The position numbers and the translations under genes are program-made. Positions 1 to 9,184 of a DNA stretch of 64,000 bases are shown in pieces. The notes beneath the pieces are model-generated. The model was not told where the DNA came from. It searched no databases and saw nothing but the letters and a program-made list of their open reading frames with translations. The DNA is from Terriglobia bacterium (lineage in GTDB: Bacteria > Acidobacteriota > Terriglobia > Bryobacterales > UBA6623). The DNA is taken from the NCBI GenBank assembly GCA_009838515.1, contig VXRL01000046.1, positions 40,343-104,342 on the forward strand, written 5' to 3'. Each line of letters begins with the position of its first letter. The stretch's first letter is position 1.

Positions 1-156
1 CTCGCCCTCGGCGTCGAATAGGTTGCAGCTGCGGCAGCGATCGCCCAGGGATGAAATCGCTGCAGCGGCACCTCGATCAACCAGGCAGGTGCAATCGCGG
101 TCGGAAGGGCCGTGTTGCTTCCAATCGCTCGTGGCCGACAGGACAGGGCCGCAGGA
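1..156. other. window edge, no gene assigned
   Basis: No convincing gene is seen in this short stretch downstream of the PIG-L gene. One forward frame reads only six codons from the edge to a TAG at about base 19, so the tail of a plus-strand gene cannot be excluded. Nothing here can be given a function. Confidence 0.3.
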
Positions 157-2904
157 TCAGCGGCCCAGCGACAGAACGTTGGCGAAGATGCGATATGCTC
201 CAGGGACGCTGTACGGTAGCTGCCGGTGTACCGCGTAGGCGAAATAGGTGTAGTGGCCCTTGCCGAACGGGGCCGTTAGCCAGCCTCCGCTTTGGGGTTC
301 CTGCCCCTCGTCCTGAGTCTCGATGAGGGCCACGTACGCGCTGTCCCACTCAGAAAAGAACTTGGAGCCTCGCTGTTCAACCCAGTCGTCGAAATCCTCT
401 GCCACGATCTTGTTGGGTCGCTGGAACACGGGATGGTCGGGAGCCAGGATACGGACCGGCGAGTTCTCCTCGGAGACCTCCTCAGCGCGGCGCGGGAGAT
501 CGGCCGGGAACGCGGCCCACTTGGCGGGAACGAATTCCTGGGTCTGGTAAAGGATGACCAGGTTCCCGCCAGCGCGAGCATAGTCGAGCAGCCGCTGGTT
601 GTAGTTGATCAGGTCCGGGCGCACGGCATAGGCCCGCGTGCCGACCACGATCGCTCCATAGGCGCCCAGATCTCCTGCGGCAAGCTCGTCTGCGCCCAGC
701 AACGTGACCTCGGCGCCCATCTGCTCAATTCCACTTGGAACTTCGTCTCCGACGCCCATCACGTACCCGACCTTCATGCGGGGCGCGATCCGGACGTCGA
801 CGCCTCGAACACGCGTCACTGAATCCCGGTAAAGGTACCGAATGTCGTAGTCCCTGTATCGGATCGCTTGGTATCCCTGGCGATATTCCTGGCTTCCCGC
901 TCGGGCAACCGCCTGCAGATCGTACGTACCCTCGCGCAGTCCGGGCACATTGACCGAGAAGCTGAAGTTCCGGCGGGCGTTTGCCTGCGAGAACTGGAAG
1001 TCGTGCTCGCTTGGGTGGGCAGTCCATCCTTCCGGCAATTCCAGCGAGAGCTGGCCCTCGATTCCGCCGCTCTGGTTATTGATCACCTCCACTTGCACCG
1101 ATACGGCGTTCCGGCGCGAGCCAAGCGGAACAATCAGGTTGGCCGGGGACACGTTCACCGCGAGTGCCGGAACGACCTTCAGCTCCCGGTATTCGTATCC
1201 GTACGGAAGATTCGCTTCCCGGCGATACACGACCCCGCTTGCACGCACCGACTGGCCGCCGATGGTGTAGTCAACTGCCGCCGTGAGGGTAGGCGCGCGC
1301 CCGGCCAGGTGCAAGTACTCCGGATCCCGAACGGCGTAGCGGCTGTCATGGATCGATTCTCTCTGGAAGTAGCGCCTCGAAAGGGCCACGTCTCGAGGTG
1401 CCTCGACAGTGAACCGGGCTGCAAGCCTTTCGCCTGAATGGAATACGGTGCCGGAGTGGGAATCCCCCTCAACCCCCCATTCGCCCGCGCCTTCGATCGA
1501 GATTCCTTGGGTCTCAATCGAAAGACTGCTGGGATTGACAACCGAAACTTCCACCTGAAAGCGCTGGCCCGGAACAGCGGGCCCCATGGTGGCGAGAGGT
1601 GCGAACGGCGAATCCGGTGCTCCGGAATCGAGCGGTGCGGAAACGGCTCGGAATTGAATTCCGAGAGCAGTGTTGATGGCGTCCTGGAGCTGGCGCCGCT
1701 TGATCGCCAGCAGGAAAAGGGCCTCGTCTTGGCCCTCGGACAGGCGTATCGCCTCGCGCGTGGCGCTCAGGCCCTGCACTAGGAACGGCACAACCGCAGC
1801 TGGATTGCGCACGCTGTAAGCCGCAACGGCATCATCGACGTTGCTTTCGATCTCTGAGAGAATCTCCGACACACCCTCGGGGGGCTCGACTCCCGACAGT
1901 GCGTAGATCCCGGCGACAGATGTATCGATCCCATCGAAGAACCCGGTTTCCCGCTTTGGAGCCTCCACTTTGCTGCGCACTCTCTCGAAGTACTGATGGT
2001 GTTCTCCTGAACGCTCGCGCCGACGGCCGCTGACTTGAGACCGCTGGAAGCTCAGTCCGAGGGCGGCGAACTCTTCGTAGCTCTCTCCGAGCCAAGGGCT
2101 GAACGTCCCTGTGTTGACATCGACATTCCAAGGGTGATCGGGAGGCTCGATGCTTGGACCCGACGGGCGTCTCGAATGGAGATTACTTCGATAGAGCTTC
2201 AGTGGCTGCCACGCCCTGAGTCCCTCCTCGCGGATCTGATCCGGGAACCGGTCCGGATCCCCCGCTGCCTCGAACGCTTCCTGAGTCACGACTCCGGATG
2301 CTTCGTGGTTGCCGTGTCCGTCCCTCGGACCGCCGTAGAAGCGCGAGATGAGGACTAGGGGGCGGTTGATCCGAATCACTCGCACGATATCCCGAAGGAC
2401 GTTCTCTCTCCCCCATTGGCGTAGCGCCTCGTCGAGGTTCTTCGAGTAGCCGTAGTCGATCAACGTTGCGAAGTACTGATCATCAAGGCCGTAGTAGCGG
2501 TCCGAAACGAGCAATTCCTCTGTCCGAATCAGGCCCAATCCGTCGAACAGCTCGGAACCGATGGCGTTCGCGCCAGCCTCGCCGCGATTGAGCGATAAGA
2601 GCGAGGTCCGCACTCCCTGGCCTCGGCTGAGGTACGTCAGGGTACCTCCCTGCTCGTCATCGGGATGAGCGATCGTATAGAGGACGCTGGCCGTGGTTTG
2701 TAGCTTCATCAGCCGTTGCCACAGGCCCGAAGCGCCCCTGTCCACGGAGAGAGCGTGAGGGCCGCTTCTCGACTCTGCCAGGTTCAAGACCCGGTCCAGT
2801 CGGGGTTCGGACTGGGCGATTCCTGGCTGCATCGAGCCAGCCAGGATGCAGGATGCTGTCAGCGCCTGGACAGCCAGTCCATGGATTCGAGACCGAAGTC
2901 GCAT
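157..2904 (-). CDS. secreted PIG-L family deacetylase with C-terminal GATase1-like domain
   Basis: Predicted exported zinc-dependent de-N-acetylase of 915 residues. An N-terminal signal peptide (about residues 1-31, ending GIAQ) is followed by the PIG-L zinc signature HPDDE at residues 80-84 and a second histidine pair in GPRDGHGNHEASG. The PIG-L family removes N-acetyl groups from GlcNAc-type sugars; the true substrate is unknown. A long beta-rich middle region follows. The last 230 or so residues look like a glutamine-amidotransferase-like Rossmann domain (KVGYVMGVGDEVPSGIEQMG, then AIVVGTRAYAVRPDLINYN). I chose the ATG at 2904 because GAGGAG lies 6 bases upstream and the signal peptide begins there; an upstream start would add 14 residues. 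It lies downstream of the GH4/kinase operon, separated by a hairpin. Single-domain PIG-L enzymes are about 230 residues, so this is a long multidomain form. Confidence 0.9.
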   Translation of the reverse strand: MRLRSRIHGLAVQALTASCILAGSMQPGIAQSEPRLDRVLNLAESRSGPHALSVDRGASGLWQRLMKLQTTASVLYTIAHPDDEQGGTLTYLSRGQGVRTSLLSLNRGEAGANAIGSELFDGLGLIRTEELLVSDRYYGLDDQYFATLIDYGYSKNLDEALRQWGRENVLRDIVRVIRINRPLVLISRFYGGPRDGHGNHEASGVVTQEAFEAAGDPDRFPDQIREEGLRAWQPLKLYRSNLHSRRPSGPSIEPPDHPWNVDVNTGTFSPWLGESYEEFAALGLSFQRSQVSGRRRERSGEHHQYFERVRSKVEAPKRETGFFDGIDTSVAGIYALSGVEPPEGVSEILSEIESNVDDAVAAYSVRNPAAVVPFLVQGLSATREAIRLSEGQDEALFLLAIKRRQLQDAINTALGIQFRAVSAPLDSGAPDSPFAPLATMGPAVPGQRFQVEVSVVNPSSLSIETQGISIEGAGEWGVEGDSHSGTVFHSGERLAARFTVEAPRDVALSRRYFQRESIHDSRYAVRDPEYLHLAGRAPTLTAAVDYTIGGQSVRASGVVYRREANLPYGYEYRELKVVPALAVNVSPANLIVPLGSRRNAVSVQVEVINNQSGGIEGQLSLELPEGWTAHPSEHDFQFSQANARRNFSFSVNVPGLREGTYDLQAVARAGSQEYRQGYQAIRYRDYDIRYLYRDSVTRVRGVDVRIAPRMKVGYVMGVGDEVPSGIEQMGAEVTLLGADELAAGDLGAYGAIVVGTRAYAVRPDLINYNQRLLDYARAGGNLVILYQTQEFVPAKWAAFPADLPRRAEEVSEENSPVRILAPDHPVFQRPNKIVAEDFDDWVEQRGSKFFSEWDSAYVALIETQDEGQEPQSGGWLTAPFGKGHYTYFAYAVHRQLPYSVPGAYRIFANVLSLGR

Positions 2905-3045
2905 CGCATTCTCCTCAAACTCCGGCCGGCGGATGAAACCCTGCACGGCAGATTCAGTGTAGGGTCGGAGTCGCGCTCCGTCCAGTCATTCGAGGCGCAT
3001 CGGCGAGAGACGGATTCGGGGCCAATCGGGGCTCCTGCTCCTCCA

Positions 3046-3066
3046 GCGGCGGTGGGCGTCCGCCGC
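3046..3066 (-). terminator. hairpin after the GH4 gene
   Basis: Perfect 7-bp stem GCGGCGG / CCGCCGC with a 7-base loop, 18 bases past the GH4 stop codon. No T tract follows, so it may only slow or protect the transcript end. It separates the kinase/GH4 unit from the deacetylase gene. Confidence 0.4.
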
Positions 3067-3083
3067 AGTGCAACCTGCTCGGG

Positions 3084-4454
3084 CTAGGACAGATGGTTCA
3101 GCCACGGCGCATGAGCCGCTTGGTACGCGAGCACGAGTTTCTCGGCGAGCTCGCGGCGCTCTACCAAGGGATTGGAAGCCAGCGCATCGATGGCCAGGGA
3201 ACGCGAGCCTCGCAGCGCGGCGTCTACGGTGATCCGCTCGAATTCCTTGACTTGGAAGAACAGGCCTCGGATCTGGTCCGGGAGGCGCCCGGCAGCGAGA
3301 GGCCGAGCTCCGTTGGCGTCTATGGCGCAGGGTACTTCCACGGCAGTTGCGCTTTCGAGATCCTGTATAGCCCCTTGATTCGCCACGTCGACAGGCATCA
3401 CCCTCGCTTGGTTGTTGTGGACTGCGCCAATCACATCGAGCGCGATCCGCTCGTAGCCCGCTGCGCTCTGGTACAGATTCGCCCGGGCTTCGTCAACGCG
3501 GGCCGCTTCGAACGATCCACCTGTTTCGATCGCCATGTAGGACGCGTTGCGTCCCGCGAGATAAAGGTCGTACGCCGCAAGAGTTCTCCGCTCGTCGTGG
3601 CCGGCCTCCGCGACCGACTGCATGAGCTTGGCCTCGAGATCCCGGATCAGTCCCCCTCGGGTATCTCCGGACGCCACGGTCCTGCGGAGTGCCTCGCGAG
3701 TTGAGTAGTAGTAGAAGAGGTACTCGGTAGGGAGAAGGCGCAAGGTTCGGAGAAACGACTTCGAGAACAGACGAAGCGGGTACGCCCGGTCCAAGGCCTC
3801 GTCAGACGCCAGCAGATCGTGCAATACGTCGCGGCCATGCACCATGACCGCCCGAATCCAACCCAGGTGATTCAGCCCGAGGTAGTCGAAGTACGCCGTT
3901 TCAAGCGGCACCTCCAGCGCTTCGGCCACATGGAGGAATTGCTCCCGCGGAGTGTCGCAAACTCCGATGCAGCGCGCCGAAATCCCTTCGCGGATAAACG
4001 CCTCGGCCATGATCCCAACGGGATTCGTGAAATTGATCATCCATGCCTGTGGGGCGCGCTCGGCCACTCTTCGGCCATAGTCCACAAGGACGGGAATTGT
4101 TCGCAGCGCGAGTGCGAATCCTCCGGGGCCGACCGTTTCCTGCCCGGGGACGCCGTGCTGGAGCGCAATCCGTTCGTCGCGGACCCTGCCGTTGATCCCG
4201 CCCACTCGAATGCTGGAGACGACGAACGAGCACCCTTCGAGCGCGTCGTCCAATGACCGGGGCAGCGACACGCGAAGCTTGCCGCCGGCGCGTCGCGCCA
4301 TGGCCTCGCAGATGCGTGCGATCGTCGCAGCTCGTTCCGTGTCCGTGTCGAACAACGACAGCTCGTCGACGGCGATGCCTGTTTCCTCTCGGAAGAGGCC
4401 GTTGGTCACAAGCGGAACCCGTATTCCGGCTCCTCCGATGATCGCGAGTTTCAT
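3084..4454 (-). CDS. glycoside hydrolase family 4 (6-phospho-glycosidase)
   Basis: Cytoplasmic GH4 enzyme of 456 residues. The family cleaves glycosides, usually 6-phosphorylated, by an NAD+- and Mn2+-dependent oxidation-elimination route. The N-terminal Rossmann motif is MKLAIIGGAGIRVPLV. The NP motif (INFTNPVGIMAEAF) and the metal-site motifs GVCDTP and GLNHLGW are all present. The cysteine motif reads CDTP. From memory, CN(V/I)P marks 6-phospho-beta-glucosidases and CDMP marks 6-phospho-alpha-glucosidases, so substrate and anomer are open. The start ATG overlaps the kinase stop in an ATGA, which suggests translational coupling. A GGGAG about 10 bases upstream could serve as ribosome binding site. 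No PTS gene is in the window, so the phosphorylated substrate may come from the adjacent kinase. Confidence 0.9.
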   Translation of the reverse strand: MKLAIIGGAGIRVPLVTNGLFREETGIAVDELSLFDTDTERAATIARICEAMARRAGGKLRVSLPRSLDDALEGCSFVVSSIRVGGINGRVRDERIALQHGVPGQETVGPGGFALALRTIPVLVDYGRRVAERAPQAWMINFTNPVGIMAEAFIREGISARCIGVCDTPREQFLHVAEALEVPLETAYFDYLGLNHLGWIRAVMVHGRDVLHDLLASDEALDRAYPLRLFSKSFLRTLRLLPTEYLFYYYSTREALRRTVASGDTRGGLIRDLEAKLMQSVAEAGHDERRTLAAYDLYLAGRNASYMAIETGGSFEAARVDEARANLYQSAAGYERIALDVIGAVHNNQARVMPVDVANQGAIQDLESATAVEVPCAIDANGARPLAAGRLPDQIRGLFFQVKEFERITVDAALRGSRSLAIDALASNPLVERRELAEKLVLAYQAAHAPWLNHLS

Positions 4455-5425
4455 TCGCCCCGGCTCCCGGCAACGCCCAGACGCTCAAGCCCGCGCATCT
4501 GTTGGTCGAACTCCGAGCGGCTCGGCAATGCACTCACGCCGCCTGGCGAGCGGGTCGATAGTCCGCCGCAGACGTTTCCTGCGAGGAGAGCCTCCTCCAC
4601 CGACTTGCGCGCCATCCACGCGTGCAGAAAGCCTCCGTTAAATGCGTCGCCTGCGCCCGTGCTCTCGACCGCCTCGACATCCAGCGCGTCCGTGCAAACA
4701 GGCGGCGATGCGCTCTGTGACGCCAGCGCGCCCGCCGCTCCCAGCTTGATGACCACGGTATTGTCCACGTGCGAGAAATAGGCTAGCGCCTCGCGGGCCG
4801 ACCGTGCGTCGGAGTACTTGCATGCCTCGATCTCATTCAAGAACACCACGTCCAGTTCCCGGCAGAGATCGCGGAAGGCCGGAGAGCGACCAGCCGCTGG
4901 ATTCCAGCCGAGATCCCACGAAACCGTCGATCCGCTGTTCCGGAGTTGTCGTACCGCCTTCCGGAACGCGCCCCACGAGCCGGGTGTCAGCGCGAAATGG
5001 ATGTGCCCGGAGCGCCCGATGCGCTCGAGATTCTCTTCCTCGAGCAGGTGCTGCTCTACGGCTCGGCTGGCACCGGGATAGGTCAGGAAGTAGCGATCCT
5101 GCCTGGTCGAGACTGCCACTGTGACCCCGCATCTGAGATCCGGTCGAATCTCTGCCAAGGAGCAGGACACTCCGGACGCCTCGAGCAGAGTCCGAGCTTC
5201 CCGGTCCAAGACGGAGGAGCCCCAGACCGTGACCAGCTCTGTCCGTCGCCCCAGGAGAGCCGCTGCGGTGGCGGTGATCGCGGCGCCGCCTCCGACCGAG
5301 ATCGCAAAATCGTCGGTCTTGACTTCTTGGCCCAAGCTCGGAAGTTCTTCCAGATCCGAGAAGATCAGATCCGTGAAGAACTCTCCCGCGCATACCAGCT
5401 GGTCAGGATTAGCGGCGCCTGTCAT
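4451..5425 (-). CDS. PfkB-family carbohydrate kinase
   Basis: ATP-dependent sugar kinase of the ribokinase/PfkB family, 324 residues, of usual length. The N-terminal glycine-rich substrate region reads ISVGGGAAITATAAALLGRR. The C-terminal PfkB signature holding the catalytic Asp and anion hole is ESTGAGDAFNGGFLHAWM. The 3' end overlaps the GH4 start by 4 bases, and the 5' end overlaps the upstream TPR gene by 17 bases, so the three genes probably form one transcript. By context it could phosphorylate a sugar or glycoside that GH4 then cleaves. That is inference; ribokinase, fructokinase and KDG-kinase type activities are equally possible from sequence alone. Confidence 0.85.
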   Translation of the reverse strand: MTGAANPDQLVCAGEFFTDLIFSDLEELPSLGQEVKTDDFAISVGGGAAITATAAALLGRRTELVTVWGSSVLDREARTLLEASGVSCSLAEIRPDLRCGVTVAVSTRQDRYFLTYPGASRAVEQHLLEEENLERIGRSGHIHFALTPGSWGAFRKAVRQLRNSGSTVSWDLGWNPAAGRSPAFRDLCRELDVVFLNEIEACKYSDARSAREALAYFSHVDNTVVIKLGAAGALASQSASPPVCTDALDVEAVESTGAGDAFNGGFLHAWMARKSVEEALLAGNVCGGLSTRSPGGVSALPSRSEFDQQMRGLERLGVAGSRGE

Positions 5426-7268
5426 CCTGCTTGATCTCGACGATGAACCGGGTAGTCGCCGCGACTCTCCCGCCGACAGTTCGGTCTTCCTCGGCCTTCA
5501 GCTCCCGGTATCGCTGGAGCATCTGTCGGGCCTGCTGCGCTTGGCCGGTCCTCTGCAGAGCGAGTCCGAGCCGGTAGTGGGCCAACAGATGATCCGGGGC
5601 GAGGCGGACGGCCTGCTGTAGCACCTCGACAGCGGCGGGCCAGTTCTGAAGTTCGAATTGGATTTCGCCCAAGAGCAACTGAGCTTCTAGGAAGTTTGGG
5701 TTTTCCCGGGTCAGCTCGGCCAGCGTGTCAACCCGCCTCGCGACTTCTCTGGAGTCACCTGATCGCGAAGCTTGGCGGAGCGTCGCCTGCGCCTCGAAGT
5801 ATCGAGCCAGCGGATCCGTCGGATCGCGCTCGAGGAGCTGCCGGAATGAGAGCAGGGCACTGTCGAAAGCCTCGTCTGACCGATCGAACGCTTGAGACAG
5901 GAGGTGGAAACCCATCATCTCGTCGGGCCTCAGCCTCACGGCGTTCAGGAAGGCGCGAGTTGCCTCTTCGTGCCGCGTCAGGCCGAGTTCTGCCGCTCCG
6001 GCGCCGATCCAGAGGTTCCAGGAGTCGGGCATCCTCTCGAGGCCCTCGGAGAACACCTGCGCCGCAGCCTCCCAGTTCCAGTGAGCCAGGAACTCGTACC
6101 CGAGCGCGAAGTAATTGTCGGCAGTGGGATCGAGCGCGACCGCCTTCTGGAAGTGCGTCACGGCCTCGAGAGGCTGACCCTGCGACTCGAGCATGTCCGC
6201 TAGGAGCAAGTGGGCCTCCGAAGTCTCTTCAAGGGCGAGCGCGGCCCTTGCCGTCCCGATGGCTTCGGGCAGCTTGCCTAGCCTGTTCTGAGCGACGGCC
6301 AGATTGAAATGGGCCGGATAGGAGGCCGGGAGCCGTCTTGTCACCGATCGGAGCAGTTCCTCGGAGTGTGCGGCCAGGTTCTGGTTCAACAGCAGCAGCG
6401 CCAGCTGGAACTCCAGCTCGGGCTGCCCATCGAGCATCGGCTTGATCGCTTGCAGGACCTCGTCCGCTCGGTCGGCGCGCCCCAGCGCGCGATCTGTGAG
6501 CGCTTGCAGAAGTTGCAGCTCCGCTCGGGGCTCGGCCGGCCCTGCAAGTCTCTTCAGGAGCGTGTCTGTCGCCTCGTACTTTCCCAGCAAGAAACGACAG
6601 TAGGCGAGCTGATAGGCGTTTTGATAGACATCCGGCTGGATTGAGAGCGCCTCTTCCAGCCAAGGAAGAGCTTCTCTTGGCCGACCCTGCTGCAACAGGG
6701 TGGTCCCCAGATTGAAGCTTGCCGTCGGATGGTTCGGTTCCAGCTCCAGGGCGTAGCGAAACTGGCGTTCCGCTTCCGATGCTTGCCCAAGGCGCATCAG
6801 GCTCGCGCCGAAGTTGGTCCTAAACCCGACCGACTGCGGCTGGAGTTCCACGGCCCGCCGAAAGTGCTGGTTGGCTTCTTCCGGCCTCCGGTTGAGGTCG
6901 AGGACGATCGCTAGTAAGTGCTGGATCTCGGCGACCTCCGGATGACGGCGCCCGAGAGGCTCGGTCTGCCGCAGAGCCGCCTCGTAATTTCCCGCTTGAA
7001 AAAGCGCAACGGCTTGCTCGAACTCCGTGACAGACTCCGCAGGGATTCGTAGCTGCGACGTCCCAGCGAGCGGCAGCAAGCAGGTGAGCACCGCGCACGC
7101 AACGGCGCAAGTCCACACGGCTCGACGGGCAAAGGCCTTGTTGACGAGCCTGTAGAGAGTCCCGTCGTGGCTGCCCTTGCACAGAGGAGCCAGCACGTTG
7201 TCAGTGTACGGTATCACCCAGTCTGAGCCTTCTTTAGCCGGGGTGGCGATTGCGATGAGTTCGAGCAT
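5409..7268 (-). CDS. tetratricopeptide repeat protein, membrane-anchored or exported
   Basis: Protein of up to 619 residues made largely of TPR units (examples: AEAERQFRYALELEPNHP, WPAAVEVLQQAVRLAPDH), a helical scaffold for protein binding. A hydrophobic segment at about residues 50-68 (VWTCAVACAVLTCLLPLAG) is a signal peptide or membrane anchor. It begins unusually late, so the true start may be downstream of the ATG at 7268; no Shine-Dalgarno sequence precedes that ATG, and a GTG codon at 7196 is an alternative. It is the first gene of the TPR-kinase-GH4 run and overlaps the kinase start by 17 bases. The binding partner is unknown. Confidence 0.8.
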   Translation of the reverse strand: MLELIAIATPAKEGSDWVIPYTDNVLAPLCKGSHDGTLYRLVNKAFARRAVWTCAVACAVLTCLLPLAGTSQLRIPAESVTEFEQAVALFQAGNYEAALRQTEPLGRRHPEVAEIQHLLAIVLDLNRRPEEANQHFRRAVELQPQSVGFRTNFGASLMRLGQASEAERQFRYALELEPNHPTASFNLGTTLLQQGRPREALPWLEEALSIQPDVYQNAYQLAYCRFLLGKYEATDTLLKRLAGPAEPRAELQLLQALTDRALGRADRADEVLQAIKPMLDGQPELEFQLALLLLNQNLAAHSEELLRSVTRRLPASYPAHFNLAVAQNRLGKLPEAIGTARAALALEETSEAHLLLADMLESQGQPLEAVTHFQKAVALDPTADNYFALGYEFLAHWNWEAAAQVFSEGLERMPDSWNLWIGAGAAELGLTRHEEATRAFLNAVRLRPDEMMGFHLLSQAFDRSDEAFDSALLSFRQLLERDPTDPLARYFEAQATLRQASRSGDSREVARRVDTLAELTRENPNFLEAQLLLGEIQFELQNWPAAVEVLQQAVRLAPDHLLAHYRLGLALQRTGQAQQARQMLQRYRELKAEEDRTVGGRVAATTRFIVEIKQDDRRR

Positions 7269-7401
7269 CGGCGACTATACTGAACTCGTTTGTGGCTGGG
7301 TTCTCATGCTGCCAAGACCCAGGGGTGAGCGCTGCTTCTTGTTGGGACGCGGGAACTTACCCAGATCAGAGTCGTGACGAGAGGATGGCCGCAACGGGAG
7401 C

Positions 7402-9184
7402 GTGCGAGCCGCGCCCAGAATCTTTAGGCCGGTGATTGGCGTGCATCGCACGGGTTGCTCCCTGCTGGCTGCAGTCGTCGCGTTGTCGGCCCATCTCGCT
7501 CCTTCGTTGCCACGCCGGGCTTGGTCGCAACTGCGGTTCCTGGAATCAGCGGAGGCGGCTGGCTTGGGCGGGTTCCGACTGATCAGCGGCGATCGGGAGA
7601 AGCGCTACATCGTCGAAGCGAATTCCGCCGGCGTGTGTGTGATCGACTACGATTCGGACGATCGGCCGGACCTCTATTTCGTCAACGGCGGACACTTGGA
7701 GAGCTTCCGGCAGGGTAGTCCGTCCCGCGTCCGCCACGCCCTGTTCCGGAACGTGGGCGAGCGCCGGTTCGAGGAGGTCACAGAGGCGGCCGGAGCCGGA
7801 GGGAATGGTTACTGGGGCATGGGCTGCTCAGTGACCGACTACGATTCCGATGGCCTTCCCGATCTGTACGTCACGTCCTACGGGCCCAACCAGCTCTTGC
7901 GCAACCAAGGGGACGGAACGTTCGCCGACGCCACCGAGCACGCGGGCGTGAGCGATCCCCGCTGGTCGACCGGCTCGGCCTGGTCTGATGTCGATCTGGA
8001 CGGCGACCTAGACCTGTTTGTCGCCAACTACATCGAGTTGGACCCGGCCAATCTTCCAGAGCCCGGCAGTCCTGCCTACGGCTCGATGGGAGGGTCCGGC
8101 CTAGGCTGCAAGTACATGGGTCTGCCGGTGATGTGCGGTCCGCGGGGGCTCAAGGGCGCAGGGGACTCCTTCTTCGTCAACCAAGGCGACGGCACCTTCG
8201 AGCAAAGCTCCCGGACTAGCGGCTTGGACGATGCGGAAGGCTATTTCGGGCTCGGGGCCCTCTTCGTGAATCTGAGACGAGGACGGCCTGCCCGACCTGT
8301 TCGTGGCCAACGACTCGACGCCCAACCTCTTCTACAGGAACTTGGGCAACGCGACGTTCGAGGAACTCGGGCTTCTTTCGGGCCTGGCCTTCAACGCCCA
8401 CGGAGTTGAGCAGGCCGGAATGGGGGTCGCTGCGGGAGACTATCTCAACCAGGGCCGGTTCGGCCTATATGTCACACACTTCTCCGAGGAGTACAACACG
8501 CTGTACCGGAACGAAGGCGAGCTCAACTTCTCGGATGTCACGACCCGGTCAGGCTTGGACCGACCGACGTTGCCCTACGTTGGCTGGGGAGCGCTGTTCG
8601 GAGACTTTGACAACGACGGCTGGCTCGACATCTTCGTGGCGAACGGCCACGTCTTTCCGAACGTCGATCAGCTCCAGGAGTCGTCCATTGCCCCGTACCG
8701 CCAGGAGAGCCTCTTGTTCCGGAATCTTGGGGGCGGTCGGTTCGAGCAGCAGCTAGGCCTGCTGCGCCTGGATCGCGAGCAGTCCAGTCGTGGGGCGGCA
8801 AGCGCCGATTTCGACGGAGACGGGAGGCTGGACGTGGTGCTCAGCAACATCGACGCCGCGCCAGCCCTGTTCTGGAACGAAAGCGCCCGCGGAAACCAGC
8901 ACCTCAGGATCCGCCTTGTCGGGTCGGGTTCAAACCAGCTCGCGCTGGGTGCTCAGGTCAGGGTCCGGTCCGGTGCTCTGCAGCAGCTGCGCGAAGTGCG
9001 GAGCGGCGGGAGCTACCTCTCTCAGGACGAGCTGGTCCTGCACTTCGGGCTCGGCTCTCGCAAGAGGGTCGACTCGGTAGAGGTGCGCTGGCCTACAGGC
9101 GAGATCTCGTCGTTGCGTGACGTCGAGGCAGGCGGGGAAATCACGATTCGCCAAGCGCCGACCGGACAAACGGCCATTCGCTGA
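7402..9184 (+). pseudogene. FG-GAP/VCBS repeat protein with ASPIC/UnbV domain, frameshifted
   Basis: Exported beta-propeller protein whose reading frame breaks once. Frame 1 (7402-8409) encodes a signal-like N-terminus and FG-GAP calcium-loop repeats such as DYDSDDRPDLYFVNG and DVDLDGDLDLFVANY. Near base 8275 one extra base shifts the continuing repeat (DEDGLPDLFVANDSTPNLFYRN) into frame 2, which runs to 9184 and ends in an ASPIC/UnbV domain (LRIRLVGSGSNQLALGAQVRV, then SVEVRWPTGE). Removing one base gives 593 residues, normal for this group. Such proteins are common in Acidobacteriota and Planctomycetota and are thought to act at the cell surface. The gene starts with GTG at 7402 without a clear ribosome binding site. 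Its 3' end overlaps the convergent permease by 44 bases. Whether the shift is real or a sequence error cannot be told here. Confidence 0.8.
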
